A stretch of DNA of 12,981 bases, from positions 1 to 12,981 of the forward strand of contig NZ_JASLGE010000115.1 in assembly GCF_030150285.1 (NCBI RefSeq), read 5' to 3'. Position numbers and translations under genes: made by a program. Origin of the DNA: Pseudomonas sp. (lineage in GTDB: Bacteria; Pseudomonadota; Gammaproteobacteria; Pseudomonadales; Pseudomonadaceae). Shown here piece by piece: positions 6,487 to 11,717 of this stretch; position 1 is the first letter of the stretch; each line of letters begins with the position of its first letter. The notes beneath the pieces are model-generated. The model saw only the letters and a program-made list of their open reading frames with translations, was not told the DNA's origin and did not search any database.

Positions 6487-7374
6487 TTACCAGTTGCTCG
6501 CCCAGACTTTCTGCTCGACACTTTGAGTGTAAGCAGCGTCACGGCCATAGCGTTTGTCACTCATCGCCTTGGTCATCTCGGACTTCGATTCGAAGCCTTG
6601 GACGCTTTGACGATCAGCTCGTGGAGCACTTGCAGGAGCCCGCTTAGACAGGTTCCGTTGAGGTGCTTGGCCGAACTTCTTGGTGCGACCAGCCATGCCC
6701 AGGTTGATCACTGTGCGAACGGTAGCGAGGTCCTGGCGCTCGATGGCCCCGTAAAGGGTCTCAACGGCGTCTTTGTTGTTCGCTTCCAGGTGCGCAATGA
6801 TCGCGTCGAACTGAGCCTTGCCACCAGCGTACTGCACGATGCTGTTAGCGTAAGCCTGAGTGATCGCTTCCTGGCCCTTGATGTAGGACTGAACGAACTG
6901 GCGGGTGTACCCAACAGCTTCCAGAGCCTTCAAGTTGGCCTCAGAGATCTCGCCATCCTCGTCCACCTCGGCGATGATCGCTTGGGCAACAGCAGGGTCG
7001 AGACCACGTTCTACAGCTTGTGCTTGCAGGCTCTCAAAGCCTTCGGCGTACTGGTCGATTTGAGCAGAAGCAGAAAGAAGGTCAGCGTCAGGCTCGCCCA
7101 GCGGAGTGAAGTCATCAGTGGATTCTTCACCACCTTCTTCTTCCTCCTCGCTGGATTCCTCACCGGACTCCTCCTCCTCCGCGCTTTCTTCCTGCTCCTC
7201 TTCGCTTTCCTCATGCTCCTCATCGGAGCCCTCTTGGTCATCGTTGAGAACCAGCTCGTCGTCACCATCACGGGTACGGACGTCCAGAGCCAGCATGTTC
7301 TGCTCGTGCTCCTCAGGATCGCTCGAAGACATCACCGCGTTGTTCACGCCGAATTCGCTATAAATATCAGTCAT
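6487..7374 (-). CDS. 9: Capsid assembly scaffolding protein, T7 gp9-like
   Basis: 295 residues (T7 gp9 is 307). Scaffold directs gp10 assembly around the portal and leaves the head before DNA packaging. Family segments seen: YSEFGVNNAVMSSSDPEEHE then QNMLALDVRTRDGDDE at the N-terminus, FTPLGEPDADLL near residue 89, IKGQEAITQAYANSIVQYAGG near 169, DLATVRTVINLGMAGR, and the C-terminal SEMTKAMSDKRYGRDAAYTQ block with VEQKVWASNW, which in T7 scaffold carries the coat-binding end. Residues 46-88 are an extreme Glu/Asp/Ser run that takes the place of a less acidic linker in T7. AAGGAG precedes the ATG by 6 bases, inside a 19-base leader repeat. It has its own promoter immediately upstream. Confidence 0.97.
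   Translation of the reverse strand: MTDIYSEFGVNNAVMSSSDPEEHEQNMLALDVRTRDGDDELVLNDDQEGSDEEHEESEEEQEESAEEEESGEESSEEEEEGGEESTDDFTPLGEPDADLLSASAQIDQYAEGFESLQAQAVERGLDPAVAQAIIAEVDEDGEISEANLKALEAVGYTRQFVQSYIKGQEAITQAYANSIVQYAGGKAQFDAIIAHLEANNKDAVETLYGAIERQDLATVRTVINLGMAGRTKKFGQAPQRNLSKRAPASAPRADRQSVQGFESKSEMTKAMSDKRYGRDAAYTQSVEQKVWASNW
7111..7239 (-). repeat. Low-complexity acidic tract within the scaffold gene
   Basis: Codons for residues 46-88 of the scaffold are mostly GAG/GAA with interspersed AGC/TCC, producing runs such as EEESGEESSEEEEEGGEES. On the plus strand it reads as repeated CTC/TCC triplets. The mixed GAA/GAG use and imperfect periodicity suggest an old slippage-prone tract that is kept in frame. 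Confidence 0.85.
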
Positions 7375-7375
7375 T

Positions 7376-7394
7376 TGGATCTCCTTAAAGAAAA
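7376..7394 (-). repeat. Translation leader repeat, copy 2 (before scaffold gene)
   Basis: Identical over 19 bases to 5002-5020 upstream of the gp11-like gene; contains the AAGGAG ribosome binding site and a CTTTT-rich stretch. The ATG follows two bases after the repeat in both places. Confidence 0.85.
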
Positions 7395-7398
7395 GAAA

Positions 7399-7426
7399 GC
7401 TACAGACGGGATTGCCTATCTGTAGC
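7399..7426 (-). promoter_or_regulatory. 5' terminal hairpin of the phi9-like transcript
   Basis: Minus-strand GCTACAGA (7426-7419) and TCTGTAGC (7406-7399) form a perfect 8-base inverted repeat around a 12-base loop. Its first base is the predicted +1 of the promoter at 7421-7443, so the mRNA would start in a closed stem. A T/C-rich stretch and the ribosome binding site follow. The placement argues for mRNA end protection rather than termination. Confidence 0.8.
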
Positions 7427-7443
7427 CTTAGTGAGGGTTTTTA
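7421..7443 (-). promoter_or_regulatory. Phage RNA polymerase promoter (phi9-like)
   Basis: Minus-strand element starting TAAAAACCCTCACTAAGGCT. Its first three bases (TAA, 7443-7441) are also the stop codon of the portal gene. Predicted transcription start is G7426. It drives the scaffold gene, as phi9 does in T7. Confidence 0.95.
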
Positions 7444-9057
7444 GCCTCCGATTGGGGAAGCCTGTACGCCAGCGGAATCCATTGCTCCTTGCATGGCTTC
7501 AGGACTTGCAGTCGCCTGTTGAGCGACACCGGAACCAATGCCCTGAGCAGCAGCAGCACCGCCCTGTTGCATCATCTGTTCACCCATGATGCGTGCCTTG
7601 TCTTCTTCAGTCAGCAAGAGACCAGAGGTATCCATGCCGATAGCGTTAGCAGCGCGCAGCTTGAGGTTCGCAATGTTGAGATCTGGATCGTCCTTGAGAG
7701 CGCCCATCATCTGCATGAACTGCATGAACTGAGTCAGCTTGTCGAGGTCTTGACCACGGCCCAGTGCTTCCACACCAGTGCTCACGGTTGGCTCAACGGC
7801 CTCCTTAGGCATGTCAGGGATCTGCTGAGTCGCCTGGAGCTGGTTCAGCAAGATGCGGACCATAGGCAACTGGAGTTCCTGAGAGAGGATCGAGTAGACG
7901 CCCCCAAGGGTGTCCTCAAGTTCCTGCGCCATGTAGCGGATCTCTTCGGCAGTCACACGCTCGCCACCACGTTGGATCGCGGAGTTGAGCATGAAGACGA
8001 ACGATAGGCGCTGCTCGATGTTGTCAGCAACGGCCTTCGCCACTGAGAAGTCAGCGGTCTTTTCGAGCTGTAGGAACTCAATGTCCTGCTTGCGGCCTGG
8101 AACCATGTCACCGCTCTGAGCCTTGACGAGACGACGAACTTGCGTCATGCCGTTAGGGTTGACCAGAGTGATAACCTTCGCGGCGATCATAGAGAACTTG
8201 ATCATGGCCTCGTGGAGGTTCTCAAGGGAGTTTAGATCCCCAAGGTATTCCTCAACGTGGCTGCGACCGTAGTGCTCACCATCGCGTTTGGTCCAGCGAA
8301 CCGCGACCCATGGGCAAGCATCGCCAGGATACTGACCATCTGTGCCTTCCACTTCCTCATCGTCGATCTCCTGATACGAAAGGTAATCTCCTGACTCGTC
8401 ATCAAGGTACACATGAGTGTAGACCTCGACCTCTTCATCAGGTTTGTGCTCACCGTCCAGCTTGGAACGAACATCCTCAGGCAGCGCAGCGAACGCTACA
8501 CGGTCCAAGGTGACGATCTGTAGGACGTTCCCGAAGGCATCACGCTGACACACGTAGTTGTGCAAGGTGTAGAGCTTCATCGGGTTGTACGCGGAGCTGG
8601 TTGCGTCAGGTGGCGGAAGGTAGATGCATCCGTTGCCACACAGAGCCAACTGCCGGATCAACTCAAAGAGCGTCACTCGGTAACTGTTGGATTCCATGTA
8701 GGCCATCAGGATGCGTTCTACCATTCCCAACCCTTGTTCTACCTGAGCCAGTTGTGACGGGTCAGCGACCAACTGCTTGGCCTGCCACTCGGAGATGCGG
8801 AGCTTCATCCAGCTTTGCAGCGGGAACAGAGCGAGCATCACCTTCGCGGACAGGTTGTTCAGACCACGAGCACCCACGGCTTGCCATGGAGTCGTGTAGT
8901 CCGTAGAGGCGTTGTCGGCCTCTTTAGGGAACAGGGAGGGGATCGTAACCCTGGCGCAGTTCTCCGCTCGGGTCTCGTAAGGTGCGCGGTCGTTCTTCAA
9001 GCGGTCATAGACTGCCTTTGCGCTTTCCTCAGCGAGACCAGTGCGTTCAGTTGCCAT
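7441..9057 (-). CDS. 8: Portal (head-tail connector) protein, T7 gp8-like
   Basis: 538 residues (T7 gp8 is 536). Twelve copies form the ring at one head vertex through which DNA is packaged and released. The N-terminus MATERTGLAEESAKAVYDRL then KNDRAPYETRAENCARVTIP, SLFPKEADNASTDYTTPWQA and VGARGLNNLSAKVMLALFPL is nearly identical to T7. Further family segments are NEMLEHEAM-like LNSLENLHEAMIKFSMIAAK, and GERVTAEEIRYMAQELEDTL followed by GGVYSILSQELQLPMVRILL. The C-terminal ~50 residues are rich in Gln, Met, Ala and Gly. AAGGAGG lies 6 bases before the ATG, formed partly by the stop region of the gp7.3-like gene. The stop codon is shared with the phi9-like promoter. Confidence 0.98.
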   Translation of the reverse strand: MATERTGLAEESAKAVYDRLKNDRAPYETRAENCARVTIPSLFPKEADNASTDYTTPWQAVGARGLNNLSAKVMLALFPLQSWMKLRISEWQAKQLVADPSQLAQVEQGLGMVERILMAYMESNSYRVTLFELIRQLALCGNGCIYLPPPDATSSAYNPMKLYTLHNYVCQRDAFGNVLQIVTLDRVAFAALPEDVRSKLDGEHKPDEEVEVYTHVYLDDESGDYLSYQEIDDEEVEGTDGQYPGDACPWVAVRWTKRDGEHYGRSHVEEYLGDLNSLENLHEAMIKFSMIAAKVITLVNPNGMTQVRRLVKAQSGDMVPGRKQDIEFLQLEKTADFSVAKAVADNIEQRLSFVFMLNSAIQRGGERVTAEEIRYMAQELEDTLGGVYSILSQELQLPMVRILLNQLQATQQIPDMPKEAVEPTVSTGVEALGRGQDLDKLTQFMQFMQMMGALKDDPDLNIANLKLRAANAIGMDTSGLLLTEEDKARIMGEQMMQQGGAAAAQGIGSGVAQQATASPEAMQGAMDSAGVQASPIGG

Positions 9058-9069
9058 GGTTCACCTCCT

Positions 9070-9342
9070 TCAAATGTTCAGACCACTACCGCTGGCACGG
9101 GCCACGCTCAGGCTCTTCTTGCCCTTCGCTTTGGCAGCCTTACGGGCCGCTTCGGTGTCAGCGTCATCCGCATCCACACCGTCATCTTTGGGCGCCTCCA
9201 CAACAGCAGCGGCACCAGCAGGTGGCGGAGCAGCTACGTCAGCAGCAGCAGCTTGTTTCTTTTCGTCATCACCCAGCAGGCCGCCAGAAGCGGACTTGGT
9301 GACTTTCTTCAAAGCCTTCTTTACTTTCTTGAGGAATCCCAT
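9070..9342 (-). CDS. 7.3: Minor virion / tail assembly protein, T7 gp7.3-like
   Basis: 90 residues (T7 gp7.3 is 99). In T7 this small protein is found in the virion, is needed for infectivity and host range, and is lost from the particle at infection. The basic N-terminus MGFLKKVKKALKKVTKSASG and the C-terminus GKKSLSVARASGSGLNI match the two ends of T7 gp7.3 closely, while the middle is a low-complexity Ala/Pro/Asp linker (AAPPPAGAAAVVEAPKDDG). The very positive N-terminus looks membrane- or nucleic-acid-binding. AAGGAG lies 6 bases before the ATG, using the TAA of the gp6.7-like gene. No homologue of T7 gene 7 lies between it and gp6.7. Confidence 0.92.
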   Translation of the reverse strand: MGFLKKVKKALKKVTKSASGGLLGDDEKKQAAAADVAAPPPAGAAAVVEAPKDDGVDADDADTEAARKAAKAKGKKSLSVARASGSGLNI

Positions 9343-9352
9343 GAGATGCTCC

Positions 9353-9613
9353 TTATTTCAATGCGCGGCGAATGGAGCCACGAGGTTTAGTTGCGGACTT
9401 GGCACCGGTATCAGATGCCTGCGAACGTTGAGTACCTTCACCAGTTGTCTTAGTCTTCTCGACCTTCAGACCCTCGGTGCCGATGTTCTCTTTGAATTCG
9501 CTGTCCTCGTCCCCTAACTCCACGCCCTTTGGCTCTTCAGCCATGACAGGCTCAGGTGCGCGAAGCTGTTCAGGGTTGGTCTTAGGGACCTTCGGTTTGC
9601 TGCTAAAGCACAT
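9353..9613 (-). CDS. 6.7: Minor virion protein ejected at infection, T7 gp6.7-like
   Basis: 86 residues (T7 gp6.7 is 88). T7 gp6.7 is a minor head protein that leaves the particle when DNA is ejected. Shared with T7 are the N-terminus (MCFSSKPKVPKTNPEQLRAP; T7 MCFSPKIKTPKMDTNQIRA), an EGLKVEKTK block (T7 RKGLKVERD) and the basic C-terminus ending SIRRALK. The protein is hydrophilic and probably disordered, with acidic middle and basic ends. AGGAGG lies 5 bases before the ATG; the upstream gp6.5-like stop TAG feeds into this site. Confidence 0.92.
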   Translation of the reverse strand: MCFSSKPKVPKTNPEQLRAPEPVMAEEPKGVELGDEDSEFKENIGTEGLKVEKTKTTGEGTQRSQASDTGAKSATKPRGSIRRALK

Positions 9614-9622
9614 GCAGACCTC

Positions 9623-9862
9623 CTATTCTTGTAGGTGGCGCTGCTCCTGCATCAGCTCGATGATCTCAACGACCGCCGATAGACCCTCAACGAACCCGTA
9701 GAGAGCTTGCTCAGAGAAGCCCTCCTTGCGGAGTTGGTCGAGGATGCCAGTGCGTTGAATGTACGAAACGTTGCAACGAGCAGCAAGATAATCTGCTGAC
9801 GCCTGAGGGATGTCAGGGATGTCATCAGGGTTGTCAATGTAATGTTGAATCGCTGAAAGCAT
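9623..9862 (-). CDS. 6.5: Conserved T7 gp6.5-like protein of unknown function
   Basis: 79 residues from the ATG at 9860-9862 (T7 gp6.5 is 84). Function is unknown in T7. The N-terminus MLSAIQHYIDNPDDIPDIPQ and the NVSYIQRTGILDQLRKEGFS then GFVEGLSAVVEIIEL pattern match the T7 family as I remember it. An in-frame ATG four codons upstream (9872-9874) would give 83 residues, but the shorter form is preferred: GGAGG at 9868-9872 lies 5 bases before it, and the family start MLxxIQH begins there. The upstream ATG overlaps that Shine-Dalgarno site. First gene after the phi6.5-like promoter and its leader hairpin. Confidence 0.88.
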   Translation of the reverse strand: MLSAIQHYIDNPDDIPDIPQASADYLAARCNVSYIQRTGILDQLRKEGFSEQALYGFVEGLSAVVEIIELMQEQRHLQE

Positions 9863-9876
9863 TGAGACCTCCATGA

Positions 9877-9907
9877 GGGACCTTAAAGGATATACCTAAA
9901 GGGTCCC
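9877..9907 (-). promoter_or_regulatory. Leader hairpin of the phi6.5-like transcript
   Basis: Minus-strand GGGACC (9907-9902) pairs with GGTCCC (9882-9877); inside, AGG and CCT can pair around TATAT, with TT/AA pairs between. The stem starts about five bases after the predicted +1 and ends just before the gp6.5-like ribosome binding site, which stays unpaired. Confidence 0.68.
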
Positions 9908-9929
9908 ATAGCCTTAGTGAGGGTTTTTG
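9907..9929 (-). promoter_or_regulatory. Phage RNA polymerase promoter (phi6.5-like)
   Basis: Minus-strand element starting CAAAAACCCTCACTAAGGCT; the first base is C instead of T, otherwise the core equals the other copies. Predicted start is G9912. The TAA inside CACTAAGG (9916-9914) is also the stop codon of the small upstream gene. Same map position as T7 phi6.5. Confidence 0.93.
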
Positions 9930-10024
9930 AAGTCGTAGTCAGCAGCCAGGATGGCCGTCATAGCGATGGCACCTCCCAGAGCTGGAATCATGATGATCCC
10001 GAAGAAAGCAATCAAGGCGTCCAT
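9914..10024 (-). CDS. 6.3: Small predicted membrane protein, T7 gp6.3-like position
   Basis: A 36-residue frame starting at ATG 10022-10024 that was found by reading the gap after the exonuclease. It reads MDALIAFFGIIMIPALGGAI, then AMTAILAADYDFKNPH. Residues 3-27 are almost entirely hydrophobic and long enough for one membrane span, with a short polar C-terminal tail. AAGGAG at 10033-10038 lies 8 bases upstream, and the start overlaps the exonuclease end by 13 bases. T7 has a 37-residue gene 6.3 of unknown function in the same slot; I cannot confirm sequence similarity, so the symbol rests on position and size. The last residues (KNPH, stop) are encoded by the phi6.5-like promoter itself. 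Confidence 0.75.
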   Translation of the reverse strand: MDALIAFFGIIMIPALGGAIAMTAILAADYDFKNPH

Positions 10025-10911
10025 AGGATCGGCTCCTTGGTTTCATGATCGAAGTCACTGTTGCGCAGGATGCGAGCGACACGGGCCTGTTGCAGGAGTT
10101 CCGTCTCAGACATACCGTTCTTCGTAGCGAGCGACACCATGCAGTCCCAGAGAGTTTCCTCATCGGTAGGCGGGCGAGATGTCCAGAAGGGGATCTCTTG
10201 ACCTTTCCGTGGGCCGGACTTCATGACCTTGACGTCCTGATAGTAGAACACCGGGTCCTCAAGGAATGGCTTGGCCGCTTCAGGACCAACGCCCACGATG
10301 CCACCGTAGCCATCAGTGGTATCACCAATCAGCGTTTGGTACATGTGGTAGGCATCAGCTTCGGCCTCAGAGGACACCTTGAAGGAGCCATCAGACAGCC
10401 GCTTGAACATGCCAGGGATCGTGTAGAAGTCCTTGTCGCAGGACACGATGATCACCTTGTCGCAGCCAGCCAGCGAAGGGTTGGTGGACAGGATGCCCAG
10501 AACGTCATCGCCCTCGACACCCGGCCAGAAGAACGAGTTGTCCTTGTGCTGTGCCAGGATCGCGTCACAGAAGTCACGGTAGCCAACAGGCTTACGCTTG
10601 CCCACTCGGTTGCCCTTGTAGGTCGGCAGAACGTCGAAGCGGAAGTTGCCACCACCAGAGATGATCGCCAAGTCCACCAGCTCGAAGGCACCGTCTTTGC
10701 GCATCTTAGGGGAGATCCGTTTGATGTCCTCCTCGATCTGCTCGGTGATGCTCCTCATGGCGCTGTACAGGCTGTTGCGGGCTTTCCCGTGGTCACACTC
10801 AAGGGTCCAAACATCGTCACCCCAGTCGGTCTCCACTTCGGCACCAGACATTGCCGAGAAGATCATGTAGTCCATGTCCCAGCCCAGGCCAATACGTAAT
10901 GGTTTACTCAT
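10012..10911 (-). CDS. 6: 5'-3' exonuclease, T7 gp6-like
   Basis: 299 residues (T7 gp6 is 300). A FEN-family metal-dependent exonuclease that in T7 degrades host DNA for nucleotides, removes RNA primers and aids recombination. Visible family features: GWDMDYMIF near residues 10-18, YKGNR at 98-102, GVEGDDVLG at 131-139 (acidic metal ligands), CDKDF at 158-162 (second acidic pair), and GDTTDGYGGIVGVGPEAA at 196-213 (helix-hairpin DNA-binding arch with a further Asp pair). All expected acidic residues appear present. AAGGAGG lies 6 bases before the ATG, inside the end of the preceding 52-codon gene, whose stop overlaps this start by 8 bases. Confidence 0.97.
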   Translation of the reverse strand: MSKPLRIGLGWDMDYMIFSAMSGAEVETDWGDDVWTLECDHGKARNSLYSAMRSITEQIEEDIKRISPKMRKDGAFELVDLAIISGGGNFRFDVLPTYKGNRVGKRKPVGYRDFCDAILAQHKDNSFFWPGVEGDDVLGILSTNPSLAGCDKVIIVSCDKDFYTIPGMFKRLSDGSFKVSSEAEADAYHMYQTLIGDTTDGYGGIVGVGPEAAKPFLEDPVFYYQDVKVMKSGPRKGQEIPFWTSRPPTDEETLWDCMVSLATKNGMSETELLQQARVARILRNSDFDHETKEPILWTP

Positions 10912-11062
10912 CCTGTACCTCCTTCAATTTGTTGTGAATCTCCGCCTTGAGGCAGCAGCCTTGGCAGATGATGTGTTGGTTGCAGGCACAGGACATCGCC
11001 TCGATAGCGTCGAGAACAATCGTCCAGCGCTGCTCCCACGCCTTCGATGTGGATGGACTCAC
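10904..11062 (-). CDS. 52-residue cysteine-rich protein of unknown function, in the T7 gp5.9 slot
   Basis: Found by reading the gap between the 5.7-like gene and the exonuclease. It starts at GTG 11060-11062, overlapping the previous TGA as GTGA, with GGAGG 6 bases upstream, and ends at TAA 10904-10906 inside the exonuclease start. The protein opens MSPSTSKAWEQRWTIVLDAI, has a cluster SCACNQHIICQGCC (Cys 25, 27, 33, 36, 37, plus His 30), and ends in a charged helix (KAEIHNKLKEVQDE). The cluster could bind zinc. T7 has gene 5.9 here, also 52 codons, encoding a RecBCD inhibitor, but I see no similarity to it and no cysteine cluster in T7 5.9. Coupling and Shine-Dalgarno make the gene credible; function unknown. 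Confidence 0.75.
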   Translation of the reverse strand: MSPSTSKAWEQRWTIVLDAIEAMSCACNQHIICQGCCLKAEIHNKLKEVQDE

Positions 11063-11268
11063 AGAGCACCTCCATGTTCAGAAAGGAAAAGTTGACCGGC
11101 AGTAGTGAGTGACCAAACGCCCATGTTCTTGCCAGCTACGGACACACACGAGATGTGCCCACGGGATGCAGCCTCGTTGACCAGAGCGATGCGCGAACGC
11201 ACAAAGTCACTCTGATAGGTACGAGCCTGCTTCTTGAGTTCCCAGAGGACCTTCAGGTACTCAGACAC
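11059..11268 (-). CDS. 5.7: Host sigma-S inhibitor-like protein, T7 gp5.7-like
   Basis: 69 residues, the same length as T7 gp5.7. In E. coli, gp5.7 binds RpoS-containing RNA polymerase and blocks sigma-S-dependent transcription, helping T7 grow in stationary-phase cells. The match is strong: MSEYLKVLWELKK (T7 MSDYLKVLQAIKS), TYQSDFVRSRIALVNEAASR then GHISCVSVAGKNMGVWSLTT (T7 LVAEAASRGHISCLTTSGRN), and a Gly-Gly near the C-terminus. The start is GTG 11266-11268, with GGAGG 9 bases upstream; it overlaps the end of the 5.5-like gene by 8 bases. That the target here is a Pseudomonas RpoS is an inference. Confidence 0.93.
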   Translation of the reverse strand: MSEYLKVLWELKKQARTYQSDFVRSRIALVNEAASRGHISCVSVAGKNMGVWSLTTAGQLFLSEHGGAL

Positions 11269-11677
11269 GAGGCGTCACCTCCATAACTTGGCAGCCTTCG
11301 CCGCAAGGTTGAGGGACAGTGTTCTGGCAGGTCGCGCACCACTTCGGCTTGACTTCCTTCTGCTCGAAGATCACACGAGTGTCGCCAATGCGAGCGGTGC
11401 TTTCATCGTTGCAGAGTTCTTTGCGAAGGTCGTCGCGGATGAACTGACGCAGGCTCGAACGGTAAATCCACTCGACCACTTGCTCATCGGTCTTGTCGCT
11501 CAGGAACAGTTCGAGCTTCGCACGCTCAAGCTTGTTGGCGTCCTTGAGTTTCTCAGCGAGCTTCTCAGCGGGTACAGAACGTACCTCAGCACGAGCCTGT
11601 GCGACGAACTTCATGGTTTCAGTCGCCACCACGATGGTCATTGGGAACGATACGTGTGCTTTCAGGGTAATAGCCAT
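11261..11677 (-). CDS. 5.5: H-NS-inhibitor-like protein, T7 gp5.5-like, with Cys-rich C-terminal extension
   Basis: 138 residues from ATG 11675-11677 (T7 gp5.5 is 99). T7 gp5.5 binds the nucleoid silencer H-NS and relieves silencing. Resemblance to T7: N-terminal MAITLKAHVSFPMT (T7 MAMTKKFKVSFDVT), a helical Lys/Glu middle, and WIYRSSLRQFIRDDLRKE (T7 VVRTSFREAIKDMHEE), followed by a VIF like the REVF end of T7. After that point comes a tail of about 30 residues absent from T7, with Cys 114, 117, 125 and 129 in a C-x2-C-x7-C-x3-C arrangement that looks like a zinc ribbon or knuckle. AAAGGAG lies 7 bases before the ATG. A longer open frame upstream overlaps the polymerase gene and is not used. 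Similarity is moderate; position strengthens the call. Confidence 0.83.
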   Translation of the reverse strand: MAITLKAHVSFPMTIVVATETMKFVAQARAEVRSVPAEKLAEKLKDANKLERAKLELFLSDKTDEQVVEWIYRSSLRQFIRDDLRKELCNDESTARIGDTRVIFEQKEVKPKWCATCQNTVPQPCGEGCQVMEVTPRV

Positions 11678-11696
11678 GATGAATCTCCTTTGAGAT

Positions 11697-11710
11697 GGCC
11701 CCGAAGGGCC
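11697..11710 (-). promoter_or_regulatory. UUCG tetraloop hairpin between polymerase and gp5.5-like genes
   Basis: Minus-strand GGCCCTTCGGGGCC: a perfect 5-bp stem closed by the very stable C(UUCG)G tetraloop. It lies 7 bases after the polymerase stop and is followed by ATCTCAAAGGAG, so there is no T-tract and it is not a standard terminator. It probably stabilises the upstream mRNA end or spaces translation. Confidence 0.8.
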
Positions 11711-11717
11711 TATTGGA

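Noticed and set aside
7106..7363. Ser-rich 85-codon frame on the plus strand
   Set aside because: It is the complement of the Glu-rich scaffold tract (GAG read backwards as CTC/TCC) and not a gene.
7399..7426. phi9 leader hairpin as a transcription terminator
   Set aside because: It is followed by T/C-rich sequence but begins at +1 of a promoter and precedes the essential scaffold gene; a terminator there would make little sense except for leaky upstream transcripts.
10045..10899. 284-codon plus-strand frame opposite the exonuclease
   Set aside because: Antisense shadow of gene 6; no ribosome site or plausible neighbours on the plus strand.
10908..11075. Alternative 55-codon ATG frame (MEVLCESIH...) in the gap before the exonuclease
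   Set aside because: Its start has a poor ribosome site, since GGAGG lies at or after the ATG, while the GTG frame in the same place is well spaced from GGAGG and coupled to both neighbours.
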